Program-made: the position numbers and the translations under genes
Shown here: one piece after another, positions 44,772 to 52,001 of the stretch
Position numbering within the stretch: the stretch's first letter is position 1
Layout: the number at the start of each line of letters is the position of its first letter
From: Roseovarius sp. EL26
Lineage (GTDB): Bacteria; Pseudomonadota; Alphaproteobacteria; Rhodobacterales; Rhodobacteraceae
Direction: 5' to 3'
Assembly: GCF_900327775.1 (NCBI RefSeq)
Contig: NZ_OUMZ01000007.1
Coordinates: forward strand, 731,606-795,605
Length of the DNA stretch: 64,000 nucleotides
The notes under the pieces: generated by a model
The model's database searches: none
Told to the model about the DNA's origin: nothing
The model's input: only the letters and a program-made list of their open reading frames with translations

Positions 44772-45974
44772 CTACGCGCTGTCCACGCGAGGGGCAAGGG
44801 GCCAGTTCAATTGCGCCAGACGATCAAAGAGTTCGCCAATTTGCACGCGGTCGACATTGGCAAAGGCCACCCGGAATTCGCGGCTAGCGCGCGGCTCATT
44901 ATCTGGGTGGAACATTGTGCCGGGCAACATAAGAACACCGGCTTCACGCACTAAATCGCGCGCGACCTCATCTGATGGCTTTGCAAAAGGGTGCTGCACA
45001 TATGCAAAATAGGCCCCACAGCCCAATAGTTGCCAGCCTTTGGCCTCTAGCTTGTGAAAATTGTCGTGAATGGCGGCGCGACGATCCAGAATTTCATCCC
45101 GTTCCCCTGCCAACCAGTGACTTAGGTTTTGCATGCCCCAAACGGCGGCAATCTGACCAAGCTGATTGGGGCAAATCGTGACGGTATCGAGAAACTTTTC
45201 GATCTCACTTAGCAATGCGGTGGCGGCAGTGATGGCACCGACGCGGTGCCCAGTCAGGCGAAAGGCTTTGGAAAAGGAATAGAGCTGGATCAGCGTTGTA
45301 TCCCAATCTGTATCCTGAAACAGATTGTGCGGTGCCCCGCTGCGGGCATCAAAGTCACGGTAGGTTTCATCAATGACCAACTTGATGCCACGCCGCTGTG
45401 CCAGATCATAAAAGGCCTGAACCAGCTCGGAGGGGTATTCTACACCACCGGGATTATTGGGTGTGACCAGCACGATGGCACGGGTTTTGTCCGTTATCAG
45501 AGCGTCAGCGGCTATTGGATCAGGAAGCAAATCAGTGCCCGTTTTAAGTGGAACAGTTGTTATGCCCGACATGTCCAACCACATTTTATGGTTGAAATAC
45601 CATGGGGTTGGTAGGATGACCTCATCATGATCACTGCATAGGGATGCGATGGTGGCACAAAATGCCTGATTGCAGCCAGAGGTAATGGCGATGTTGTCCG
45701 GCATCAATGTACCGCCATAAGCCACATTCCATTGTTTAGCGACTTCGGTGCGCAATTCTGGCAGGCCAAGAACAGGGCCATAAAGATGCGCCTCGGGCTG
45801 GTTTATTGCGGCCTCAGCGATCACTTTGCAAAGATCTTCTGGGGGCGGATCAACTGGTGCGGCCTGACTGACGTTAATCAGGGGGCGGTTTGGAGGAAAA
45901 TCCACACCTTGCAACCAGCGGCGGGCCTCCATCACCGGAGGAAGAAAGGTTGCGGTGGTTCTGCCAGTTGCCAT
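44772..45974 (-). CDS. Class I/II PLP aminotransferase
   Basis: Fold-type I aminotransferase of 400 residues transferring amino groups between amino and 2-oxo acids. The Schiff-base lysine is in YSFSKAFRLTGHRVG (Lys236), the cofactor aspartate in VIDETY (Asp202) and the NNPGG block is at 173-177. GAGGAG precedes the ATG at 45974. Substrate preference (aspartate, aromatic or other) is not evident. Same strand as ppiD and trpE, 43 bases upstream of ppiD. Confidence 0.85.
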   Translation of the reverse strand: MATGRTTATFLPPVMEARRWLQGVDFPPNRPLINVSQAAPVDPPPEDLCKVIAEAAINQPEAHLYGPVLGLPELRTEVAKQWNVAYGGTLMPDNIAITSGCNQAFCATIASLCSDHDEVILPTPWYFNHKMWLDMSGITTVPLKTGTDLLPDPIAADALITDKTRAIVLVTPNNPGGVEYPSELVQAFYDLAQRRGIKLVIDETYRDFDARSGAPHNLFQDTDWDTTLIQLYSFSKAFRLTGHRVGAITAATALLSEIEKFLDTVTICPNQLGQIAAVWGMQNLSHWLAGERDEILDRRAAIHDNFHKLEAKGWQLLGCGAYFAYVQHPFAKPSDEVARDLVREAGVLMLPGTMFHPDNEPRASREFRVAFANVDRVQIGELFDRLAQLNWPLAPRVDSA

Positions 45975-46108
45975 TTTGGAACTCCTCTTGTTGCTGACAG
46001 GGCTACCAGACGGAATGTTCCGGGAAAAGCACGATCTTGATTGTGTCGATTGCAATAGAATGAAGCTTCTCCTACTGCTGGGCAGAAAGCAATTAAATCG
46101 AGCACGTT

Positions 46109-47026
46109 ATGAGCAGTGAAAATCCATCAAATTTCCGGGTCGATAACATTCCTTTGGCAATCGGATCGGTTGTCTTTGCTGTGCTTGCGCTGTCTCTTGG
46201 GGATGCCTTGATCAAAGGGGCAAGTTCCGGTTTTGCTATTTCGCAAATATTCGTATTACGCTCTGCTTTGGTTGTACCTGTTTTCCTAGGGATTTTTCTG
46301 ATCCGGGAACCCAAAGCGTTGCGTTTGCCAAAAAGGCTGGGTTGGGCCTTGTTGCGTAGCTTTCTGATGGCGAGCATGTGGGTCTGCTACTATATTTCGT
46401 TGCCCTTTTTGGAACTTTCGGCAGCAGCAGCGGCATATTACACCTGCCCAATTTTTATCACGCTGTTTTCGGGTTTGTTGTTGGGTGACAAAATAAAAGG
46501 ACTTGGTTGGATCGCAGTTTTGCTGGGCTTTTTAGGGGTATTGCTGATCCTTCGCCCTAAGGCAGATGACTTCAATTGGTATGCTTTGTTACCGATCGTT
46601 TCTGCAATCCTTTATGCTTTTGCGATGATCACCACCCGCGCGAAGTTACGTGAAGAACATCCTTTGGTTCTGGCTCTCACACTTCACGTGTCTTTCATCA
46701 TTACCGGAGCAGTGATTGCCGGGGTGGGTGTCTTTAGCGCTTCGGGGTACAATCCAGAGAGTCTTTTGTTCGCCGCATGGGTGGAAATGAATCCCAGCCA
46801 GTGGAGCGTGATGGTTACTTTGGGAGTTGCAATGCTGATTGGTAGCATTTGCGCGGTAGTGGCCTATCAGAATGGGCCGCCGTCGTTGGTGGGCACATTT
46901 GATTTTGCCTATGTCGGCTTTGCGGTGATGTGGGGCATTGTCCTGTTGGGGGAAACCCCAGATCTGATGACCATAGTTGGGATATTGTTGATCACCGGAG
47001 CAGGGGCCATGGCCTTGCGACAATAA
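46109..47026 (+). CDS. DMT superfamily (EamA) transporter
   Basis: 305-residue inner-membrane permease of the drug/metabolite transporter superfamily with ten hydrophobic segments arranged as two EamA repeats (about 17-147 and 158-300). Substrate unknown. It is divergent from the aminotransferase gene and ends just before a strong bidirectional terminator. Confidence 0.85.
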   Translation: MSSENPSNFRVDNIPLAIGSVVFAVLALSLGDALIKGASSGFAISQIFVLRSALVVPVFLGIFLIREPKALRLPKRLGWALLRSFLMASMWVCYYISLPFLELSAAAAAYYTCPIFITLFSGLLLGDKIKGLGWIAVLLGFLGVLLILRPKADDFNWYALLPIVSAILYAFAMITTRAKLREEHPLVLALTLHVSFIITGAVIAGVGVFSASGYNPESLLFAAWVEMNPSQWSVMVTLGVAMLIGSICAVVAYQNGPPSLVGTFDFAYVGFAVMWGIVLLGETPDLMTIVGILLITGAGAMALRQ

Positions 47027-47040
47027 CAATCAGGCAAATA

Positions 47041-47067
47041 AAAACCCCGGCCATCGACCGGGGTTTT
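47041..47067. terminator. Bidirectional terminator between the DMT and VPLPA-CTERM genes
   Basis: Arms AAAACCCCGG and CCGGGGTTTT around a seven-base loop, followed by TTATTTTTAT on the right and preceded by A-rich sequence on the left. It can end both converging transcripts. Confidence 0.88.
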
Positions 47068-47088
47068 GTTATTTTTATAGTCAGTTGA

Positions 47089-47868
47089 TTATGACTGTTT
47101 GCGACGACGCCGTGCCGCAGCAAGTGCACCAAAGCCGCTGAGCAGCAACCAACCACCTGCTGGCAGTGGGATCGTTGCAGCCGAGGCTGGAACCGCAGCG
47201 CCATAGGTTTGTCCGCTGATGTTATAGGTATCGATCAATGTACCGGCACCCGTGCCCATGTCGATGGAAATCAGCTGATCTGAAGCGGTCATGCCAAACA
47301 ATGTGCTACCGATGCGGGACAGGCCAAACACGGCGCTAAAGCCGATATCACCGATATATGTTCCAACGCCAGTGACAGCATCAATTGAAAACAGACAATC
47401 GCCCCCGCCTGAACAGCCGCCATTAGACGTGCCAAATAGCACACCTGAGGCGCTGAATGCGAGGTCACCAGAAGAGCTAAAGCCGCTTCCGACATTACCA
47501 ACCACAGTCGATGCGCCAGTTGTCGTGTCTAAGGTGAACAGTCTGTTGCCACCAGAGCCAAACAGAGTGTCAGAATCATCAAAGGCCAATCCGTTCAAAG
47601 CTGAATGACCGCCCAAAAGAACCCCCTGCGCCGAATTATCAACGTCGATGGAGTACAGTGAGCTGCCTGTGGTGCCGTAGACATCACCAGAGCTGTCAAC
47701 GGCGATGTCGAACCAACCTGGGCCAGCATCATAAGCCCCTGAAAGTACACCAGTATCAGTGTCCAGCGTGCCGATTGTTCCGTTTGATGATCCGACAAAA
47801 ACGGATGCAGCGAATGAAGGTGCTGCGGTGCATAATGTTAGTGCCGCCGCAAGGATAATTTTGTTCAT
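47089..47868 (-). CDS. VPLPA-CTERM sorting-domain surface protein with NHL/YncE-like repeats
   Basis: 259-residue exported protein. Residues 1-21 are a signal peptide. The central region (22-225) is made of about five repeats with an L-x-x-I/L-D-x-x-T-G pattern (for example IGTLDTDTG, LYSIDVDNS, LFTLDTTTG, LFSIDAVTG, LISIDMGTG), suggesting a beta-propeller. The C-terminus has IPLPA at 233-237, a hydrophobic helix at about 239-251 and an RRRR patch at 253-256, the tripartite signal processed by exosortase systems in Rhodobacteraceae. No exosortase is in the window. GGAGA lies before the ATG. It is monocistronic between terminator and gpt. Confidence 0.82.
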   Translation of the reverse strand: MNKIILAAALTLCTAAPSFAASVFVGSSNGTIGTLDTDTGVLSGAYDAGPGWFDIAVDSSGDVYGTTGSSLYSIDVDNSAQGVLLGGHSALNGLAFDDSDTLFGSGGNRLFTLDTTTGASTVVGNVGSGFSSSGDLAFSASGVLFGTSNGGCSGGGDCLFSIDAVTGVGTYIGDIGFSAVFGLSRIGSTLFGMTASDQLISIDMGTGAGTLIDTYNISGQTYGAAVPASAATIPLPAGGWLLLSGFGALAAARRRRKQS

Positions 47869-48127
47869 AATACAGTCTCCAAATAAACACATTATAGCCC
47901 CAATTAGCACATCACAAACGTGTGATCAACAAATTGAGTCAATAAAACATGAGCTTTCGGGCGTTCTAAAGCGTTTGTGCTGCGGGCCGATTGGAGCTTA
48001 TCTGGATCTAAGGTCGCTGGATGACGATTTTTGAGAGCGATCTGAATATAATGCTGAACAGCCTGCTGGCAAGTAGTCTGCAGGTTGTTGAATTTAAACA
48101 ATGTTATTGTGTTGAATAGCCCTTATT

Positions 48128-48631
48128 TCAACCTGATCCGCGATAAGGTTCGACATATTGCAAGGCCAGATCCCATGGGAAAAAGATCCAGGTGTCCTGG
48201 CTGACTTCGGTGATGAAGCTATCAACCATCTCGCGACCCATTGGTTTGGCATAGACAGTTGCAACATGCGCCTTGGGCATATGTTTGCGTACGATTTCCA
48301 AAGTCTTGCCGGTATCGACCAGATCGTCGATCACCAAGACGCCTTCGCCATCTCCGATAAGATCCATATCTGGCGATTTGATCACAATGGCTTCGCTTTG
48401 GTTCTGGTGGTCATAGGATTTGACGCTGATGGTATCGACGGTGCGAATGTCCAGTTCGCGCGCGATGATCATTGCAGGGGCCATGCCGCCACGGGTGATT
48501 GCCACAACAGCGCGCCAGCCAGTGTCGTCCGGGGCTTCGCTTTGCAGGCGCCAAGCCAATGCGCGGGCATCGCGGTGCAATTGATCCCAACTGACGTGGA
48601 AGCCGCGTTCGTGTGGCAGGCGATCTGTCAT
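48128..48631 (-). CDS. gpt: Xanthine phosphoribosyltransferase
   Basis: Purine-salvage enzyme that joins PRPP with xanthine or guanine. At 167 residues it shows the PRPP-binding [14 protein letters not shown] block near 97-110 and a C-terminal [12 protein letters not shown] aromatic base-binding segment near 148-159. AAGGAA precedes the ATG. It follows fabI by nine bases on the same strand and probably shares its transcript. Confidence 0.9.
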   Translation of the reverse strand: MTDRLPHERGFHVSWDQLHRDARALAWRLQSEAPDDTGWRAVVAITRGGMAPAMIIARELDIRTVDTISVKSYDHQNQSEAIVIKSPDMDLIGDGEGVLVIDDLVDTGKTLEIVRKHMPKAHVATVYAKPMGREMVDSFITEVSQDTWIFFPWDLALQYVEPYRGSG

Positions 48632-48640
48632 GGTTATTCC

Positions 48641-49447
48641 TTATGATTTATCGATGTCAGGGGCATCGACGGCTTTCATACCGACAATATGATATCCGGA
48701 ATCAACGTGCAGGTTTTCCCCGGTCACACCGCTACTTAGATCGCTCAGCAGATAGAGTGCAGAGTTGCCAACATCATCGATGGTCACATTGCGGCGCAGA
48801 GGAGAGTTCAACTCGTTCCATTTCAGGATATAGCGGAAATCACCGATACCACTGGCGGCCAGTGTTTTGATCGGACCAGCAGAGATCGCATTGACGCGAA
48901 TGTTGTCCTTGCCCAGATCCTCGGCCAGATATTTGACTGATGCCTCAAGCGCGGCTTTGGCAACACCCATGACATTATAATGTGGCATGACCTGCTCGGC
49001 ACCATAATAGGTGAGGGTCAACATGGAGCCACCATCAGTCATGATCTTCTCGGCGCGCTGTGCAACCGCGGTGAAAGAGTAGACTGAGACATCCATGGTC
49101 ATCAGGAAATTGTCACGGCTGGTGTCAACATAGCGACCGCGCAGCTCGTTCTTGTCAGAAAAGCCGATGGCGTGAACCAGAAAGTCGATTTTGCCCCAGA
49201 CTTTTTCAATTTCAGCAAAGGCCGCATCAATTGATTCCGGGTTTGATACATCGCAATCAAACAGCTGTGTTACGCCCAATTGAGCGGCCAGAGGTTCAAC
49301 TCGCTTTTTGAAGGCATCACCCATATAACTGAAGGCCATTTCAGCCCCGGCATCGGCGCAGGCTTTGGCGATTCCCCAGGCGATGGATTTGTCGTTGGCG
49401 AGACCCATAATAAGCCCGCGTTTTCCCGCCATCAGTTGATTTGACAT
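48641..49447 (-). CDS. fabI: Enoyl-[acyl-carrier-protein] reductase [NADH]
   Basis: Last reductase of each fatty-acid elongation cycle, and the usual triclosan target. The 268-residue SDR-like protein has the FabI-type nucleotide start (GLIMGLANDKSIAWGIA), the HAIGFSDKNEL segment near 92-102 and the catalytic Tyr148, Tyr157 and Lys164 in YYGAEQVMPHYNVMGVAK. It is divergent from pdxH and followed by gpt. Confidence 0.95.
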   Translation of the reverse strand: MSNQLMAGKRGLIMGLANDKSIAWGIAKACADAGAEMAFSYMGDAFKKRVEPLAAQLGVTQLFDCDVSNPESIDAAFAEIEKVWGKIDFLVHAIGFSDKNELRGRYVDTSRDNFLMTMDVSVYSFTAVAQRAEKIMTDGGSMLTLTYYGAEQVMPHYNVMGVAKAALEASVKYLAEDLGKDNIRVNAISAGPIKTLAASGIGDFRYILKWNELNSPLRRNVTIDDVGNSALYLLSDLSSGVTGENLHVDSGYHIVGMKAVDAPDIDKS

Positions 49448-49586
49448 TTCTTGCCCTCGAACACGTTCTATTTTGCCCTTTCTTTAGGCGATCGCTTCAC
49501 TTGCTTCAAGTGGCTGGCGCGCGCAATGGGCAGAAACGAGTATAATGTGTTTAATCTGACTGTATGATTGCTATGGTTGTACTAAG

Positions 49587-49610
49587 TTGTATAGCATTAT
49601 GGTTATACAA
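49587..49610. repeat. 7-bp inverted repeat in the pdxH upstream region
   Basis: TTGTATA (49587-49593) and TATACAA (49604-49610) flank ten bases and lie 21 bases before the pdxH ATG. It may be an operator or part of the promoter; no regulator is identified. Confidence 0.4.
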
Positions 49611-49630
49611 GCGCAGGACTAGAGGGATAA

Positions 49631-50236
49631 ATGGTAAAGCGAAGCGGTATTTTTGCGGGCGAGAATCCCTTTAAGATAGCAAGAACGTGGTTGGGTGAGG
49701 CCGAAAAAAGCGAACTGAATGACCCGAACGCTGTCGCGCTGGCCACTGTGGATACGGATGGTCTGCCTAATGTGCGTATGGTATTGCTTAAATCCATCTC
49801 CGAAGATGGGTTCTGGTTCTATACTAATTACGACAGCGCTAAGGGAAACGAGATCGCAGCCACAGGCAAAGCCGCGATGGTCTTGCACTGGAAATCATTA
49901 CGACGCCAAGTCCGGATTCGGGGGGTGGTTAACCGTGAAGATGGAGCTGAGGCGGATGAGTATTACGCCTCCAGATCGCTCAAGAGTCGGTTAGGGGCCT
50001 GGGCCTCGGATCAGTCGCGCCCACTTGAATCACGTAGCCTTCTGATGGCGCGGGTCGCAAAGGTTACAACCCAGATGGGCACCAATCCACCCCGGCCACC
50101 GTTTTGGGGGGGCTTTAAAATTATTCCAGAAGAAATTGAATTCTGGGCCGATGGGGCGTATCGTTTACATGATAGGTTTGTATGGCGGCGAGAAGCCCCT
50201 GATAATGAATGGAAAATTATAAGACTTAGCCCATGA
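49631..50236 (+). CDS. pdxH: Pyridoxamine 5'-phosphate oxidase
   Basis: FMN-dependent oxidase producing pyridoxal phosphate, the cofactor for several enzymes in this window. The 201-residue protein has the N-terminal FMN-binding [21 protein letters not shown] region near 50-70 and the C-terminal [17 protein letters not shown] and RLHDRFVW blocks near 155-185. AGAGGGA precedes the ATG. Divergent from fabI. Confidence 0.94.
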   Translation: MVKRSGIFAGENPFKIARTWLGEAEKSELNDPNAVALATVDTDGLPNVRMVLLKSISEDGFWFYTNYDSAKGNEIAATGKAAMVLHWKSLRRQVRIRGVVNREDGAEADEYYASRSLKSRLGAWASDQSRPLESRSLLMARVAKVTTQMGTNPPRPPFWGGFKIIPEEIEFWADGAYRLHDRFVWRREAPDNEWKIIRLSP

Positions 50237-50354
50237 CATTCGCGTTGCGTGAAATGCTAGGCCCTGAAAAATATTAGACTTTTTGCTTGCGTGTGGATGG
50301 TAAAATGTCTCAAGAAGCAATTTGAGTATAAGCGCTAACGCTTGGTGGACTACG

Positions 50355-50885
50355 ATGACAGAGATGAATGACGACATTCGAACAATCAAAGGACGGGTCA
50401 AATGGTTTGATCCTGTCAAGGGATTCGGGTTCGTCGTTTCCGATGAAGGTGGCCCTGATATTTTGCTGCACGCCAATGTTTTGCGCAATTTTGGGCAAAG
50501 TTCGGTTGCAGATGATGCGCTTGTTGAAATTGATGTTCAAAAAACCGACCGGGGGACCCAAGCGGTTGTTGTGCATCACATAGAGCCACCTGCTGACGTT
50601 GAGGGAATCGCTTTAGCGGATTTGGACGATATCGATCCAGAAGTGATCCGTGCCGCCAAGTTGGAACCTGCACGTGTAAAGTGGTTTGATAAAGGTAAGG
50701 GCTTTGGATTCGCCAATACCTTTGGCCGTGACGAAGACGTCTTTGTTCATATGGAAGTTCTGCGCCGTTCCGGTCTGGCCGATCTACAGCCTGGTGAAGC
50801 GCTTGCCCTTCGGGTCATCGAAGGAAAACGGGGCCGTATGGCAACAGAGGTGTGCGGATGGGAAGTGGCTGTAAAGCAAGACTAA
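50355..50885 (+). CDS. Protein with two cold-shock domains
   Basis: 176-residue single-stranded nucleic-acid-binding protein with two cold-shock domains, at about 9-75 and 103-170. Each carries the RNP1-like K-G-F-G-F motif: GRVKWFDPVKGFGFV and ARVKWFDKGKGFGFA. The linker is acidic (DLDDIDPE). Tandem CSD proteins of this kind are common in alphaproteobacteria. The ATG at 50355 is chosen; the frame is open to 50322. Its last 28 bases overlap the DUF192 gene, so the two are probably translated together. It likely acts as an RNA chaperone. Confidence 0.88.
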   Translation: MTEMNDDIRTIKGRVKWFDPVKGFGFVVSDEGGPDILLHANVLRNFGQSSVADDALVEIDVQKTDRGTQAVVVHHIEPPADVEGIALADLDDIDPEVIRAAKLEPARVKWFDKGKGFGFANTFGRDEDVFVHMEVLRRSGLADLQPGEALALRVIEGKRGRMATEVCGWEVAVKQD

Positions 50886-51340
50886 TCGCTGTAATACTTT
50901 TTTGTTTTTCAGGATCCACAGCTTTAGCAGAACAAAAATGCAGTGAAGATGCATTAACTGTGCGCGGTGACTGGGGTCAGGCGCGTTTTACCGTTGAGGT
51001 TGCAGACGACAAGGTCGAACGGGCGCAGGGTTTAATGCATCGAGAATCAATGCCCAAAAGTGCGGGCATGCTATTTGTTTATCCAGAAGAACAAACAATA
51101 GGGTTTTGGATGAAGAATACTCTGATTCCTCTGGACATGTTGTTCCTTGATTCTTCCGGAACCGTCCAGAAGGTCCACAGCAACGCCATTCCATTGGATA
51201 CAAGTCCGATTTATGGCGGTGATAACATCCAGTATGTGTTTGAAATCAATGGCGGACTGGCCGATCTGATCGGAATTTCTGTTGGCAGTGAGATCCAACA
51301 TCCTTCTATTGAAAAAGATTATGCATCTTGGCCCTGTTAA
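50858..51340 (+). CDS. DUF192 family periplasmic protein
   Basis: 160-residue exported protein of the DUF192 family, whose function is not established. Residues about 1-25 form a signal peptide (ARLIAVILFCFSGSTALA); the DUF192 core follows with the RAQGLMHRESMPKSAGMLFVY and IGFWMKNTLIPLDMLF segments. The ATG at 50858 has AGAGG upstream; a GTG at 50852 is an alternative. It begins inside the cold-shock gene in another frame, showing translational coupling. tRNA-Pro follows 45 bases later. Confidence 0.82.
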   Translation: MGSGCKARLIAVILFCFSGSTALAEQKCSEDALTVRGDWGQARFTVEVADDKVERAQGLMHRESMPKSAGMLFVYPEEQTIGFWMKNTLIPLDMLFLDSSGTVQKVHSNAIPLDTSPIYGGDNIQYVFEINGGLADLIGISVGSEIQHPSIEKDYASWPC

Positions 51341-51385
51341 GGGGTTTTCAAATCAGAAAAAGCAAGTTAGAGACTGCGCATGGTC

Positions 51386-51462
51386 CGGGGCGTGGCGCAG
51401 TCTGGTAGCGCACCTGTTTTGGGTACAGGGGGTCGTAGGTTCGAATCCTGCCGCCCCGACCA
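51386..51462 (+). tRNA. tRNA-Pro (UGG anticodon)
   Basis: A 77-base cloverleaf: acceptor stem CGGGGCG paired with CGCCCCG, D-arm GCGC/GCGC, anticodon stem CCTGT/ACAGG with loop TTTGGGT giving anticodon TGG, and T-loop TTCGAAT, ending with an encoded ACCA. Every arm pairs. It lies between the DUF192 gene and the nrdJ control region. Confidence 0.97.
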
Positions 51463-51523
51463 TTTAAACTTTCAACGACATATGTGATGCAGAATTCCCC
51501 AACCGGGGGCCAGGCTAATGCGT

Positions 51524-51532
51524 TGTGGATAA
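51524..51532 (-). promoter_or_regulatory. DnaA box upstream of nrdJ
   Basis: TGTGGATAA on the plus strand is a perfect TTATCCACA DnaA box on the minus strand. A second site, TGTGGATGA at 51668-51676, has one mismatch. In E. coli DnaA regulates the nrdAB ribonucleotide reductase operon through such boxes, so a similar link between replication initiation and dNTP supply is possible here. Nine-base matches can occur by chance. Confidence 0.45.
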
Positions 51533-51713
51533 GTTTAACATCGCGAGAGATTCGCAAAAGTTAAACTGAAGGTGATACTTCAACGTAGATACCTAAATTG
51601 GCTGAAATACAGAAGATTTAACAACCTTCCGACGTTGATATCAAAATGATCAAGGCCTTAAGCAGGCTGTGGATGAATCACGTTAGCGTGAAACCGCATC
51701 ACGGGCTCATGCC

Positions 51714-51758
51714 GGTCAACCGTTTTTTCGAAAAAAAACCTCAAAAAAAACGTTGACC
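51714..51758. repeat. Inverted repeat with T-run and A-runs upstream of nrdJ
   Basis: GGTCAACCGTTTTTT (51714-51728) pairs with AAAAAAAACGTTGACC (51743-51758) with a single bulged base. An inner TTTTTTCGAAAAAA self-complementary stretch lies at 51723-51736. The A/T runs would bend or melt easily. It could be an operator, or a factor-binding structure in the control region. Confidence 0.6.
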
Positions 51759-51802
51759 AGTTATGGGTAAATACGTCAATTTGTGCGGGCAAGCTAAACG
51801 GC

Positions 51803-51816
51803 CACTATATATAGTG
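51803..51816. promoter_or_regulatory. NrdR-like box at the -10 of the nrdJ promoter
   Basis: The perfect palindrome CACTATATATAGTG matches the NrdR box pattern (ACACTATATATAGTGT-like). It overlaps a probable -10 (CTATAT/TATATA) with -35 TTGTGC at 51781-51786, so the dATP-sensing repressor NrdR bound there would block transcription. NrdR boxes usually occur in pairs; I do not see a convincing second copy. Confidence 0.65.
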
Positions 51817-52001
51817 TCGAAAGGCGAAGCAGGGACAAAACTTCAAATGGGTCCTGGTTTAGGCCAGGTAATAACCTTGCGACCTGATTTTGGGTGTTGC
51901 GAGACCGATGTTTGTATCTGTTGAGTTTGGTGGTTTGCGGATCTGTAACGACAGATTTAACAAATTTAGTGATGAAATGCTGGAATAATGGGGCAGCGAT
52001 A

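Larger units (their letters stand above)
51463..52001 (+). promoter_or_regulatory. Long upstream control region of nrdJ
   Basis: About 540 bases without a gene. It contains a DnaA-box match at 51524-51532, a near match at 51668-51676, a large inverted repeat with A/T runs at 51714-51758, a palindromic NrdR-like box at 51803-51816 overlapping a -10 element (-35 TTGTGC at 51781), and then roughly 185 bases of leader before the ATG. I found no B12-riboswitch consensus in the leader. GANTC methylation sites occur within it (GATTC at about 51550, GAATC at about 51675). Confidence 0.6.

Noticed and set aside
51348..51557. Minus-strand open frame of 69 codons
   Set aside because: It is antisense to tRNA-Pro; its [25 protein letters not shown] text is the familiar translation of tRNA-Pro read backwards.
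51524..51816. Chromosomal or plasmid replication origin
   Set aside because: Two DnaA-like sites plus AT-rich runs are too few; no dnaA, repABC, gidA or parAB genes nearby. Reads better as an nrdJ control region.
51817..52001. Possible cobalamin riboswitch in the nrdJ leader
   Set aside because: No B12-box consensus seen; only a covariance search could settle it.
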